From Seonamhaeicola algicola (GTDB lineage Bacteria > Bacteroidota > Bacteroidia > Flavobacteriales > Flavobacteriaceae): a stretch of 64,000 bases of DNA. The stretch covers positions 203,864 through 267,863 of the forward strand of contig NZ_VOSC01000019.1 in NCBI RefSeq assembly GCF_007997385.1. Direction: 5' to 3'. Both the position numbers and the translations under genes were made by a program. The number at the start of each line of letters is the position of its first letter. Position 1 is the first letter of the stretch. The notes under the pieces were generated by a model that saw only the letters and a list, made by a program, of their open reading frames with translations, was not told where the DNA came from and ran no database searches. Of the stretch, positions 33,771-43,116 are shown one piece after another.

Positions 33771-35831
33771 TTAAGCATTAATACCTTCTAAATCTAATAA
33801 AAAAGCATACTCTAAGGCTACTTCTTTTAAGCTTTCAAATCTGCCCGAAGCACCACCATGGCCAGCATCCATATCAGTATGCAATAATAAAATATTTTGG
33901 TCTGTTTTTAATTCGCGTAGCTTAGCTACCCATTTTGCAGGTTCCCAATATTGTACTTGCGAATCATGCAAACCTGTAGTTACTAATACATTTGGATAAG
34001 CTTTAGCTTCTACATTATCATAAGGAGAATATGATTTCATATAATGATAATAGGTTTCTTCATTAGGGTTGCCCCATTCATCATACTCACCTGTTGTTAA
34101 TGGTATGGTTTCATCTAACATGGTAGTAACTACATCAACAAACGGTACTGCTGCAATAATACCATTATACAATTCAGGATTCATATTCATTACAGCGCCC
34201 ATAAGTAAACCTCCTGCTGACCCGCCATATGCGTATAAATGTTTATTTGATGTGTATTTGTTTTCTATAAGATATTTAGATACATCAATAAAATCATAAA
34301 ACGTATTCTTTTTTGTAAGTAATTTACCGTTTTCATACCAATCTCTTCCTAAATACTCACTACCTCTAATGTGTGCTATGGCATAAATAAAACCACGATC
34401 TAATAAACTTAATCTAATGGAAGAAAACGAAGGATCTACGGTAGAACCATAGGAACCATATGCATACTGTAATAGCGGATTTTCACCATTTAAAACCAAA
34501 TTGTTTCGGTATATTAAAGACACAGGAACTTTAACACCATCGCGTGCGGTAACCCAAACACGTTTTGTTATATAATTGGCTTTGTTAAATGTGCCGCCCA
34601 ATACTTGTTGTTCTTTTTTTATGGTGCTTTGCTTGGTTTCTAAATCATAATCAATTACCGAACTTGGTGTGTTTAATGCATTGAAACCGTAACGCAATGA
34701 ATTGCTTTCAAAATCTGGATTATTACCTATGTATGCGGTGTAAGTTTCAGAGTTAAACGGCAAGTAATAATCTTCTTCACCATTCCAACTTATAATACGT
34801 AGTTTATTTAAACCATTTTCACGTTCATTAACTACCAAATAATCTTTAAAAATTTCAATATCCTCTAACAAAACGTGATCTCTGTGTGGTAAAACTTCTT
34901 CCCAATTATTAATAGCTGTAGCTGTTTCAGGTGTTTTTAAAAGTTTAAAATTGGTAGCACCATCATTATTAGCCATAATATAAAAGGCGTCATTATAATG
35001 CGAAATATTATACTCTAAATCGGGTTGTCTTTCTTGAAATATTGCAAAATCGGCCTCAGGCGTATCTGCATTTATAAATCTGTATTCTGTAGATAAGGTG
35101 CTTGATGAACCAATAACAATGTATTTTCTAGATTTTGTTTTATACACAAAGGTATTGAAGGTATCATCAGTTTCATGAAATACATCAACATCATTACTAA
35201 CAGGCGTGCCTAAAACATGTTTGCATATTTTGTGCGAACGTAGCGTAACGTCGTCTTTTAAAGCATAAAAAAGCGTTTTATTATCATTTGCCCAAGTAAT
35301 GCTACCTGTGGTGTTTATAATAGTATCTTGCAGAATATTGCCTGTGGTTAAGTCTTTTATTTGTACTGTGTATTGGCGCCTACTTACCAAATCGGTTGTA
35401 AAAGCGGCTAACTTATTATCTGGACTAATAGCTATACTACCTAGTTTAAAATAAGCTTGGTCTTTGGCCATTTCATTACAATCAAACAGCAATTCTTCAT
35501 CGGCATCTAGTGTTCCTTTTTTACGTGTGTAAATGGGGTAACCTTTATCTTTTTCAAAACGTGTAATGTACCAATAGCCATTTAATTTATACGGTACAGT
35601 TTCATCATCTTCCTTTATGCGGCCTTTCATTTCTTCAAAAAGTAAATTTTGAAAAGCTTCAGTATGCTTTAAAATACCTTTTGTATACTGGTTTTCGGCC
35701 TCTAAATAATCTATTACTTCTTGGTCTTCTCTATTATTAAGCCAAAAGTAGTTATCTATTCTAATATCGTTATGCGCCTGAAGTTGTTCTGGCTTTTTTT
35801 TTGCTTTTGGGGGCGTTATTGTATTTTTCAA
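33771..35831 (-). CDS. S9 prolyl oligopeptidase family peptidase (oligopeptidase B-like)
   Basis: The 686-aa enzyme has an N-terminal beta-propeller (residues about 70-400) that limits access to peptides, and a C-terminal alpha/beta hydrolase domain. The catalytic Ser is in YAYGGSAGGLLMGAV, the Asp in TGLHDSQVQYWEP and the His in DAGHGGASGR. PLLQYAYGSYGSTVDPSFSS and GFIYAIAHIRGSEYLGRDWYENGK are oligopeptidase B hallmarks, so cleavage after basic residues of short peptides is expected. No signal peptide is visible; cytoplasmic. Divergent from ybaB. TATATTTG on the minus strand at 35854-35861 is its likely -7 box. Confidence 0.95.
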   Translation of the reverse strand: MKNTITPPKAKKKPEQLQAHNDIRIDNYFWLNNREDQEVIDYLEAENQYTKGILKHTEAFQNLLFEEMKGRIKEDDETVPYKLNGYWYITRFEKDKGYPIYTRKKGTLDADEELLFDCNEMAKDQAYFKLGSIAISPDNKLAAFTTDLVSRRQYTVQIKDLTTGNILQDTIINTTGSITWANDNKTLFYALKDDVTLRSHKICKHVLGTPVSNDVDVFHETDDTFNTFVYKTKSRKYIVIGSSSTLSTEYRFINADTPEADFAIFQERQPDLEYNISHYNDAFYIMANNDGATNFKLLKTPETATAINNWEEVLPHRDHVLLEDIEIFKDYLVVNERENGLNKLRIISWNGEEDYYLPFNSETYTAYIGNNPDFESNSLRYGFNALNTPSSVIDYDLETKQSTIKKEQQVLGGTFNKANYITKRVWVTARDGVKVPVSLIYRNNLVLNGENPLLQYAYGSYGSTVDPSFSSIRLSLLDRGFIYAIAHIRGSEYLGRDWYENGKLLTKKNTFYDFIDVSKYLIENKYTSNKHLYAYGGSAGGLLMGAVMNMNPELYNGIIAAVPFVDVVTTMLDETIPLTTGEYDEWGNPNEETYYHYMKSYSPYDNVEAKAYPNVLVTTGLHDSQVQYWEPAKWVAKLRELKTDQNILLLHTDMDAGHGGASGRFESLKEVALEYAFLLDLEGINA

Positions 35832-35853
35832 TTTATTGTTAAATTTTAGCGCA

Positions 35854-35877
35854 CAAATATAAAATTAAATAGTTTTG
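35854..35877. promoter_or_regulatory. Divergent -7 boxes for the S9 peptidase and ybaB
   Basis: CAAATATA at 35854-35861 gives TATATTTG on the minus strand for the peptidase gene (start 35831). TAGTTTTG at 35870-35877 is a plus-strand TAnnTTTG box 23 bases before ybaB. Confidence 0.5.
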
Positions 35878-35899
35878 CATTTATAAAATTTGATACCAT

Positions 35900-36223
35900 A
35901 TGTTTGGAGATATGATGAATATGATGGGGAAACTTAAAGAAACCCAAAAAAAAGTAGAAGAAACTAGAAAACGCTTAAATACGGTTTTAATTGATGAAGC
36001 GAGTTCAGACAATAAACTTAAAGTTACTATTACTGCCAATAGAGAAATTAAAGGTTTAGAAATAGACGACACCCTACTTGAAGACAAAGAGCAACTTGAA
36101 GATTACTTGGTTTTAACACTAAACAAAGCTATTGAAAAAGCCACCAAAGTAAACGAAGCTGAATTAGCTGCCGCCGCCAAAGAAGGCTTACCGAATATTC
36201 CTGGTATGGATATGTTTAAATAG
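35900..36223 (+). CDS. ybaB: YbaB/EbfC nucleoid-associated protein
   Basis: The 107-aa protein belongs to the YbaB/EbfC family of small dimeric DNA-binding proteins. It begins [27 protein letters not shown], with the family pattern [20 protein letters not shown] in the middle and [11 protein letters not shown] at the end. It coats DNA and influences chromosome structure and expression. It is a single gene, not next to dnaX or recR as in some bacteria; it is convergent with the threonine aldolase gene, 5 bases apart. Confidence 0.95.
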   Translation: MFGDMMNMMGKLKETQKKVEETRKRLNTVLIDEASSDNKLKVTITANREIKGLEIDDTLLEDKEQLEDYLVLTLNKAIEKATKVNEAELAAAAKEGLPNIPGMDMFK

Positions 36224-36228
36224 AGTTG

Positions 36229-37254
36229 TTAGTTAAAATTAGTATTTTTTAAAACCCTTAACAGTATTTCATGCATATCATTGGTGTAATTTAAATGTGT
36301 TACCATACGCAATTTATTACTACCCATACTAATAATATGAATGTTATTTTCAGTTAGTTTATTAATAAAATGTGTTTCGTTAACATCGGGGTTTAGCTCA
36401 AAAATCACAATATTAGTTTCAATTGGTTCTACTACCTTAATTATTGGTAAACTATTAAGTGCATTACCAATTTCTATAGCTTTTTTGTGATCATTGGCTA
36501 AGCGTGCTATATTATTATCTAGCGCATAAATACCTGCGGCTGCTAAATACCCTGCTTGCCTTAAATTACCTCCAAAAACTTTACGAATTCTTTGGGCGTT
36601 TTTCATAATGGTAGCATCGCCAACTAAAACAGATCCAACAGGGCACCCTAAACCTTTACTTAAACAAACCGATATGGTATTAAATACAGCTCCGTACTGT
36701 TGTGTAGTTTCGTTTTTAGCCACTAAGGCATTCCAGAGTCTGGCCCCATCTAAATGAAGCCCTAAATTTTTATCAATACACAGGTTTTTTATTTTTTCAA
36801 TTTCACTAAAATCCCAACAAGCACCACCACCTTTATTGGTTGTATTTTCTAAAGCTACCAAACGTGTTTCAGCATACCAATAATCTGTAGGGTTTATAGC
36901 GGCTTCAACCTGTTTAGCTGTAAATCGGCCATTATTACCATCTAATAGTTTACAAGACACACCACTGTTAAAAGCCACACCACCAGACTCATAATTATAA
37001 ATATGTGCATATGCATCACAAATAACTTGGTTACCTGGTTGTGTATGTAATTTTATAGCTGTTTGATTTGCCATAGTGCCACTTGGAAAAAACAAAGCCT
37101 TATCTTTACCAAACATACGGGCTACCTTTTGTTCTAAGAGGTTTATGGTTTCATCTTCTCCAAAAACATCATCGCCCACAGTAGCTTGCATCATAGCATC
37201 AAGCATTTGGGCGCTTGGTTTGGTAACAGTATCACTTCTTAAGTCTATTTTCAT
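36229..37254 (-). CDS. Low-specificity L-threonine aldolase
   Basis: The 341-aa PLP enzyme cleaves L-threonine or allo-threonine to glycine and acetaldehyde. Signatures: MKIDLRSDTVTKPSAQMLDAMM at the N-terminus, VGDDVFGEDETIN, ALFFPSGTMANQTAIKLH, HLDGARLWNA (cofactor Asp) and the Schiff-base lysine in SVCLSKGLGCPVGSVL. Length is normal. It is a single-gene unit, convergent with ybaB and divergent from prfB. Confidence 0.95.
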   Translation of the reverse strand: MKIDLRSDTVTKPSAQMLDAMMQATVGDDVFGEDETINLLEQKVARMFGKDKALFFPSGTMANQTAIKLHTQPGNQVICDAYAHIYNYESGGVAFNSGVSCKLLDGNNGRFTAKQVEAAINPTDYWYAETRLVALENTTNKGGGACWDFSEIEKIKNLCIDKNLGLHLDGARLWNALVAKNETTQQYGAVFNTISVCLSKGLGCPVGSVLVGDATIMKNAQRIRKVFGGNLRQAGYLAAAGIYALDNNIARLANDHKKAIEIGNALNSLPIIKVVEPIETNIVIFELNPDVNETHFINKLTENNIHIISMGSNKLRMVTHLNYTNDMHEILLRVLKNTNFN

Positions 37255-37348
37255 TACTCTGAGAAATTTAAAAAGATAAAACTAAAAAAATATCTAAAGT
37301 TTTTTCCTGTTAGGTATTAATTATATTTTTGTTCAAAATATTCAAATT

Positions 37349-38459
37349 ATGATTACTTCAGATCAAATTAAAGATCTTAATACCCGCCTTGACAAACTAA
37401 GGCACTATCTTTGACATAGATAGGAAATTAATTGAAATACAAAACGAAGAAGAAAAAACCTTCGACCCTAATTTTTGGGACAACCCCAAAGAAGCTGAAA
37501 TTGTAATGAAATCGCTCAGGGTTAAGAAAAAATGGGTTGAAGATTACAAAACCTTAAAATCGCAAATTGAAGATTTAGAGGTGCTTTATGAATTTTATAA
37601 AGAAGGCGAATCTACAGCAGATGATGTTACCACGCATTTTAATAAAACAGCTACCTTTTTAGAAGATGTAGAGTTTAGAAACATGCTATCTGATGAAGGT
37701 GATAACCTAAGTGCTGTATTACAAATTACAGCCGGCGCTGGCGGAACTGAAAGTTGCGATTGGGCAAGTATGCTTATGCGCATGTACTTAATGTATGCCG
37801 AAAAAGAAGGCTACAAAGTTAAAGAACTTAACTACCAAGAAGGCGATGTGGCTGGTATTAAAACCGTTACTTTAGAAATTAATGGCGATTTTGCTTTTGG
37901 TTGGCTTAAAGGTGAAAATGGAGTGCACAGGTTGGTAAGAATATCTCCTTTTGATAGTAATGCTAAACGCCACACAAGTTTTGCTTCGGTTTACGTGTAC
38001 CCTTTAGTTGATGATACCATTGAAATAGCTATAAACCCAGCCGATATAGAAATTACAACCGCACGCTCTAGTGGTGCTGGCGGGCAAAATGTAAATAAGG
38101 TTGAAACAAAAGTTCAGCTATTACACAAACCAACAGGCATACAAATTCAATGTTCAGAAACACGTTCGCAACATGATAATAGAGACCGTGCTATGCAAAT
38201 GTTACGCTCTCAATTATATGAAATTGAGCTAGAAAAACAACGCGCGCAACGTGATGATATTGAAGCTAGTAAAATGAAAATTGAATGGGGAAGCCAAATA
38301 CGTAATTACGTAATGCACCCTTATAAATTGGTTAAAGATGTTAGAACAGCACATGAAACAGGTAATGTTGATGCTGTTATGAATGGCGACATAAACCCAT
38401 TTTTAAAAGCCTATTTAATGATGATGGGCCAACAAGAAGAAAACACAAACGAGCTTTAA
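37349..38459 (+). CDS. prfB: Peptide chain release factor 2, programmed +1 frameshift
   Basis: RF2 ends translation at UGA and UAA. The coding sequence starts at the ATG at 37349 ([11 protein letters not shown]), reads 21 codons to CTT followed by an in-frame TGA at 37412-37414, then must slip +1 at CTT-TGA-C and continue from GAC at 37413 to 38459, giving about 369 aa. The region after the shift has [13 protein letters not shown], the stop-reading tripeptide SPF in [13 protein letters not shown] and the catalytic GGQ in [13 protein letters not shown]. The slip site has AGG-CAC-TAT before CTT-TGA-C, so the stimulatory purine-rich box known in Escherichia coli (AGGGGG) is reduced to AGG. Low RF2 favours slippage, giving autoregulation. 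A HAD gene starts two bases after the stop. Confidence 0.96.
37409..37415 (+). promoter_or_regulatory. Recoding site CTT-TGA-C of prfB
   Basis: CTTTGAC is the conserved slippery heptamer of RF2 mRNAs, where tRNA-Leu moves from CUU to UUU while the UGA waits for RF2. The upstream AGG at 37400-37402 is all that remains of the Shine-Dalgarno-like stimulator. Confidence 0.93.
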
Positions 38460-38460
38460 A

Positions 38461-39078
38461 ATGAAACAAATAGACACTGTTATTTTTGATCTTGGTGGTG
38501 TTTTAATAGACTGGAATCCGGAATACGTTTATCTTAATGAATTTAATGGCAATCGTGAAAAAATGCAATGGTTTTTTAACAATGTTTGTACTATGGATTG
38601 GAATGAAAACCAAGATGCCGGCTACCCTATTGCTAAAGCAACAGAAGAAAGAGTAGCCATGTTTCCGGAATATGAAGATTTAATTAGAATGTATTACGGG
38701 CGTTGGGAAGAAATGTTAGGTGATGCCATTTCTGGAACAGTTGATATTCTTAAGAAAATGATTGCTTCAAAAAAATATAAAGTAGTAGCTTTAACAAATT
38801 GGAGCAATGAAACCTTCCCTATTGCACTAAAAAGATTTGAATTTTTACAATGGTTTGAAGGCATTGTAGTTTCTGGTGATGAAAAAACCAGAAAACCTTT
38901 TAAAGATATATACATCACTACGCTAAACCGTTACAATATTACTGCCGAAAACGCTATTTTTATAGATGATAACATCCGTAATATTCAAGCAGCAAACACA
39001 TTGGGTATTAACGGTATTCAATTTAAAAATCCTGAACAGCTTATTTCAGAATTAAAAACATTCAACATTAATATTTAA
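38461..39078 (+). CDS. HAD-superfamily hydrolase
   Basis: The 205-aa protein is a haloacid dehalogenase-type phosphatase: motif I VIFDLGGVLIDWN (nucleophile Asp), a helical cap (residues 20-95), motif II VVALTNWS, motif III Lys in GDEKTRKPFKDIY and motif IV FIDDNIRNIQAAN. Such enzymes of the YihX/epoxide-hydrolase N-terminal type dephosphorylate sugar phosphates. It starts two bases after prfB and is surely translated from the same message. Substrate unknown. Confidence 0.92.
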   Translation: MKQIDTVIFDLGGVLIDWNPEYVYLNEFNGNREKMQWFFNNVCTMDWNENQDAGYPIAKATEERVAMFPEYEDLIRMYYGRWEEMLGDAISGTVDILKKMIASKKYKVVALTNWSNETFPIALKRFEFLQWFEGIVVSGDEKTRKPFKDIYITTLNRYNITAENAIFIDDNIRNIQAANTLGINGIQFKNPEQLISELKTFNINI

Positions 39079-39089
39079 ACGTTAAAAAA

Positions 39090-39431
39090 ATGATTACGAT
39101 ATACCATAATAATCGTTGTAGCAAATCAAGACAAGGCCTAAGTATTTTAGAGGCTTCTGGTAAAGATTTTGAAGTTATAAAGTATTTAGAAAACACACCT
39201 ACAGAAACCGAATTAAGAGCCATTATTAAACTGTTAGACATTGCCCCAATTAACCTTGTTAGAAAAAATGAAACTATTTGGAAAACAGATTTTAAAGGTA
39301 AAGATTTATCTGATGATGCTATTATTTCGGCTATGGTAAACCACCCTAAACTTATAGAAAGACCTATAGTAATAAACAACAAAAAGGCCGTTATTGGCAG
39401 GCCTCCTGAGAAAATTAAAGAGATAATTTAA
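39090..39431 (+). CDS. ArsC-family reductase (arsenate reductase-like)
   Basis: The 113-aa protein has the thioredoxin-like ArsC/Spx/YffB fold with Cys10 in IYHNNRCSKSRQGL, a second half with ELRAIIKLLD and the closing VINNKKAVIGRPPEKI. The CSKS site and RP[PL] end match glutaredoxin-coupled arsenate reductases. There are no arsenic efflux genes near, so arsenate reduction is only a family-level expectation. It follows the HAD gene by 11 bases in the prfB operon. Confidence 0.88.
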   Translation: MITIYHNNRCSKSRQGLSILEASGKDFEVIKYLENTPTETELRAIIKLLDIAPINLVRKNETIWKTDFKGKDLSDDAIISAMVNHPKLIERPIVINNKKAVIGRPPEKIKEII

Positions 39432-39517
39432 CATTTCAATCTTCAATTTAGCACAACTTTAACTAAAATCGGTTTTACCTAATTATATTTTTGGAGTCTT
39501 AAGTCTAAACTATAATT

Positions 39518-41971
39518 ATGTATAAAATTTTTACACTCTTTTTTTTATTAACAAGTGTTATAAACACTAATGCCCAACCAAAACCCCAAGAAAATTTAGT
39601 AATAAAAACATCAACCATAAAAGATGTTACCGTTACAGGTAAAGTTTTAGACAAAGAAACCAATGACCCGTTAGAATATGCAACCATTTCATTTTTTAGT
39701 AAAAAGGCTAATAAAGTTGTAACCGGCGGTATTACTGATATTAATGGTAGCTTTAGCATTCCTGTACCACAAGGCACTTATGATATAACTATTGAATATA
39801 TTTCATACAAAACACAAAAACTATTCAATCAAAATATATTTAAATCGCAAAACCTAGGTACTATTTTTTTAGATATTGATATTGCCTCTTTAGGCGAAGT
39901 TGAAATTATAGCCGAAAAAACATCGGTTGAAATAAAGTTAGATAAAAAAATATACAACGTAGGTAAAGATTTAACCGTAAGTGGCGGCAGCGTTAGTGAT
40001 GTTTTAGATAATGTACCCTCGGTATCTGTTGATGCTGAAGGCGGTATTGCGCTTCGCGGAAATGACAACGTACGTATACTTATTAACGGCAAACCATCTG
40101 GCTTGGTAGGTTTAAATTCATCAGACGCCTTACAGCAATTACCAGCTGATGCTATTGAAAAAGTTGAAGTTATAACCTCGCCTTCAGCAAGGTATGAAGC
40201 TGAAGGTACTGCTGGTATTTTAAATATTATTTTACGCCGTAGTAAATTACAGGGTTTAAACGGCTCTGTAACAGCCAATGCTGGACATCCAAAAGCCGCT
40301 GGAATTTCAGGTAATATAAATTACAGAACAGGCGATTTAAACTTTTTTAATACAACATCCTACAGATACAATGAAAGACCCGGACGCTGGTATAACGATG
40401 TAGAATATTTTGATATTAACACACCCGATTTAAACGAAAGACGCGATTTTACCAGAATTAACAATGGTATTACCACAAATGTAGGTTTAGAGTGGTATGT
40501 AAATGAAACAGCTTCTATTACCACATCGGTTGTTTACAGAAACAACAACAATGAAAACAACTCTGTAAACCGCATGATTCAGTTTGATAAAATAAATAAT
40601 ACCACAACTACCGATATTAGATTAGATCCGGAAGATGGCGATAGAAAAACCATTCAGTATGCCTTAAATTTTACGAAAGATTTTGAAAAAACAGACCACA
40701 AACTTACGTTAGATTTTCAGTATGAAGATAATGATGATAATGAATTTTCATTAATTAACTTTAACGGTACAGACACCGATATTTTAGAAAATATTGAAAA
40801 GGAATCTAAAATTCTTTTACGTTCAGATTACGTATTGCCAATAGGAAACATGAGCCAAATTGAAATGGGTGTTCGTGGTGATTTCAATAATACTTCAACC
40901 GATTATAATGTTGAATTATTAAACACTAACACTAATGAATTTGAAGTAAACACAGATTTATCAAACGTATTCAACTTCAAACAATATTTAATGGCTGCAT
41001 ATGCGCAATATGGTAGTAAAATAAACAAAGTTTCATATTTATTAGGTGTAAGGTTAGAAAACACACGTACTACCCTAGACCAACCTACAACTGGCGATTT
41101 TAAACGAAAAAACTTAACAGGCCTATTTCCAACGGTAAATATAAATTTAGAATTAAGTGATGATGAAAGTATTACCTTGGGCTACAACCGCCGATTAAGA
41201 AGACCCGGTGGTTTTATGTTAAACCCATTCCCCTCACGCTCAAGTATTACAAATGTATTTCAAGGAAACCCAGATTTAGACCCAACTTACACCAGCAAAT
41301 ATGAAATTGGTTATTTAAATAGGTTTGGTAATATTACCTTAAGTTCGGCTGTGTATTATGCCCACGCTACCGATGTTATGGCCTTTGTAAGTAGAGAAAC
41401 TGGTGAAACTGCTATGGTTGGTAATGAAGCATTTCCTGTAATACAAAGAAGCCCTGTTAATGTTGCTACAGATGATAGTTATGGCATAGAATTGAACCTT
41501 AACTATAGCCCTTCTAGAAAATGGCGTATTAATACCGATGTAAACTTTTTTAAATTTGAAAGAGAAGGCAGTTTTGAAGGTATAGATTTAGGTGCTGATA
41601 ATTTTACATGGCGTGGAAGAATTTCAAATAAAGTAACGCTTCCTTTTGATATAGACTGGCAAACCATGGCTAATTACCGTGGCCCAAGTTCAGATAATCA
41701 AAACGACAGAGAAGGTGTGTTTTCAGTAAACCAAGCGCTAAGTAAAGATTTATTTAATGATAAAGCATCTATAGCCTTTAATGTAAGAGATGTTTTTAAC
41801 AGTGGCTACTCTAGAAACAATATTACTGCCGATACGTTTAGAGCCTACCAAGAAATACAATTTAGAGGAGGTACAATTTATAACGTATCATTTACATACA
41901 GATTTAACCAACAGAAAAAACGCGAGCGTAATGGCGATTATGATGGCGGCGGCGATGGCATGGAAATGTAA
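39518..41971 (+). CDS. TonB-type outer membrane receptor with carboxypeptidase-like domain
   Basis: The 817-aa protein has a signal peptide (residues 1-19, ending TNAQ), a CarboxypepD_reg-like beta domain (residues about 35-115: VTGKVLDKETNDPLEYATISFFS), a plug domain (VSGGSVSDVLDNVPSVSVDAEGGIALRGNDNVRILINGKPS, followed by IEKVEVITSPSARYEAEGTAGILNI) and a large outer membrane barrel of the type 14905 family. It should bind or transport an unknown ligand using TonB energy. There is no SusD partner next to it, so it is not a classical polysaccharide utilisation pair. A TATTTTTG box at 39486-39493 may be its -7 element. Confidence 0.92.
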   Translation: MYKIFTLFFLLTSVINTNAQPKPQENLVIKTSTIKDVTVTGKVLDKETNDPLEYATISFFSKKANKVVTGGITDINGSFSIPVPQGTYDITIEYISYKTQKLFNQNIFKSQNLGTIFLDIDIASLGEVEIIAEKTSVEIKLDKKIYNVGKDLTVSGGSVSDVLDNVPSVSVDAEGGIALRGNDNVRILINGKPSGLVGLNSSDALQQLPADAIEKVEVITSPSARYEAEGTAGILNIILRRSKLQGLNGSVTANAGHPKAAGISGNINYRTGDLNFFNTTSYRYNERPGRWYNDVEYFDINTPDLNERRDFTRINNGITTNVGLEWYVNETASITTSVVYRNNNNENNSVNRMIQFDKINNTTTTDIRLDPEDGDRKTIQYALNFTKDFEKTDHKLTLDFQYEDNDDNEFSLINFNGTDTDILENIEKESKILLRSDYVLPIGNMSQIEMGVRGDFNNTSTDYNVELLNTNTNEFEVNTDLSNVFNFKQYLMAAYAQYGSKINKVSYLLGVRLENTRTTLDQPTTGDFKRKNLTGLFPTVNINLELSDDESITLGYNRRLRRPGGFMLNPFPSRSSITNVFQGNPDLDPTYTSKYEIGYLNRFGNITLSSAVYYAHATDVMAFVSRETGETAMVGNEAFPVIQRSPVNVATDDSYGIELNLNYSPSRKWRINTDVNFFKFEREGSFEGIDLGADNFTWRGRISNKVTLPFDIDWQTMANYRGPSSDNQNDREGVFSVNQALSKDLFNDKASIAFNVRDVFNSGYSRNNITADTFRAYQEIQFRGGTIYNVSFTYRFNQQKKRERNGDYDGGGDGMEM

Positions 41972-41989
41972 AAGCCAAATAATAGGCAT

Positions 41990-42020
41990 AAAAAAAGGAA
42001 GCTAATCGCTTCCTTTTTTT
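41990..42020. terminator. Hairpin terminator
   Basis: AAAAAAAGGAAGC and GCTTCCTTTTTTT form a 13-base-pair stem with a TAATC loop, between convergent genes. Confidence 0.93.
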
Positions 42021-42039
42021 ATTTAAAGTATTTTTGAAA

Positions 42040-42216
42040 TTATGCTTGAGCACGTTTAGCTTTCTTTTCCTCTATTATTTCTTTTAATCTTTCAATTGAA
42101 GATCCAAAAATCCAGTAAGGAATTACAAACGTTAATAAAAATATCATTAACCAAAAACCTATTGTTAAAATGGTTAAAAAAGCTAAAAATCCTAAATATT
42201 GGTCAAATTCAAACAT
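42040..42216 (-). CDS. Small membrane protein
   Basis: I take the Met at 42216 (MFEFDQYLGFLAFLTILTIG) as the start, giving 58 aa; the upstream in-frame Met at 42249 would add residues (QQFIKRELTI) that look like leader. Two hydrophobic stretches (residues 8-22 and 24-40) and a basic coiled C-terminus (RLKEIIEEKKAKRAQA) are visible. Function unknown. A terminator lies just beyond it. Confidence 0.6.
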   Translation of the reverse strand: MFEFDQYLGFLAFLTILTIGFWLMIFLLTFVIPYWIFGSSIERLKEIIEEKKAKRAQA

Positions 42217-42310
42217 AATTGTAAGTTCTCTTTTAATAAACTGTTGCAAAGATAATGCAAAGCTATTTGTTATACAATATAGTTTTTAAATTTATTAACA
42301 GAGTTTTTAA

Positions 42311-42952
42311 CTAGTTTAAATTAGGTTGTGGTGTCATGCGTAAATAAGGTTTCACTTCATTAACACCTTTTGTGAAAATGGTTTTAGCATCTTCAGTTGA
42401 AATTGCAGGACTTACCACAACATCATCACCATGATTCCAGTTGGCTGGTGTTGCCACTTTATGGTACGCTGTAAGTTGTAAAGAATCTATAACACGAAGT
42501 AATTCATCAAAATTCCTACCTGTTGATGCAGGATATGTTATAATTAACTTCACTTTTTTATCATCACCAATAATAAAAACAGATCTAACAGTTAAATTAC
42601 TATCGGCATTGGGGTGAATCATATCATAAAGTTCAGATACTTTTTTGTCTTCGTCGGCAATTATTGGAAAATTAACCGTTGTATTTTGGGTTTCATTTAT
42701 ATCATTAACCCAACCTTTATGAGATTCTAAACCATCTACACTTAAAGCTACTACTTTGGTGTTACGTTTATCAAATTCATCTTTATATTTTGCTACAGTA
42801 CCAAGCTCAGTAGTACAAACGGGTGTATAATCAGACGGATGTGAAAACAACACCCCCCAACTATCACCTAACCATTCATGAAAATTTATATCACCTTCAG
42901 TTGATTGCGCTGTAAAATTTGGAGCCGTATCTCCTAACCTTATTGTTGCCAT
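42311..42952 (-). CDS. 1-Cys-type peroxiredoxin (Prx6 clade)
   Basis: The 213-aa protein matches the Prx6/AhpC-related clade: RLGDTAPNFTAQSTEG, peroxidatic Cys46 in SHPSDYTPVCTTELG, VALSVDGLESHKGWVNDI and the long C-terminal arm ending KPYLRMTPQP typical of Prx6. It removes peroxides. Divergent from fumC. A perfect 7-base palindrome CTACTAA-A-TTAGTAG lies at 42984-42998, upstream of its start. Confidence 0.94.
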   Translation of the reverse strand: MATIRLGDTAPNFTAQSTEGDINFHEWLGDSWGVLFSHPSDYTPVCTTELGTVAKYKDEFDKRNTKVVALSVDGLESHKGWVNDINETQNTTVNFPIIADEDKKVSELYDMIHPNADSNLTVRSVFIIGDDKKVKLIITYPASTGRNFDELLRVIDSLQLTAYHKVATPANWNHGDDVVVSPAISTEDAKTIFTKGVNEVKPYLRMTPQPNLN

Positions 42953-42983
42953 AATATTTAAATTTTATATAGTTTTTTATTTC

Positions 42984-43097
42984 CTACTAAATTAGTAGAT
43001 TTTACAATGCAACGAAAAAAATTTGTGTTATATATCTGTTAAAAAAAATAACAAATATCATAGATAAAAAGTTAGTAAACAGTAAATTTGTGTTATA
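42984..43097. promoter_or_regulatory. Divergent control region of peroxiredoxin and fumC
   Basis: A perfect inverted repeat CTACTAA-A-TTAGTAG is at 42984-42998. A 14-base direct repeat AAATTTGTGTTATA occurs at 43019-43032 and 43084-43097. The second copy contains the fumC -7 box TAAATTTG at 43083-43090, 27 bases before the start. The bound factors are unknown. Confidence 0.55.
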
Positions 43098-43116
43098 CAA
43101 TTAAAACGTATTAAAC

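Noticed and set aside
37506-38459. RF2 starting at an internal Met (317 aa)
   Set aside because: The upstream region continues the RF2 reading through the CTT-TGA-C recoding site to the ATG at 37349, so the short version would be truncated.
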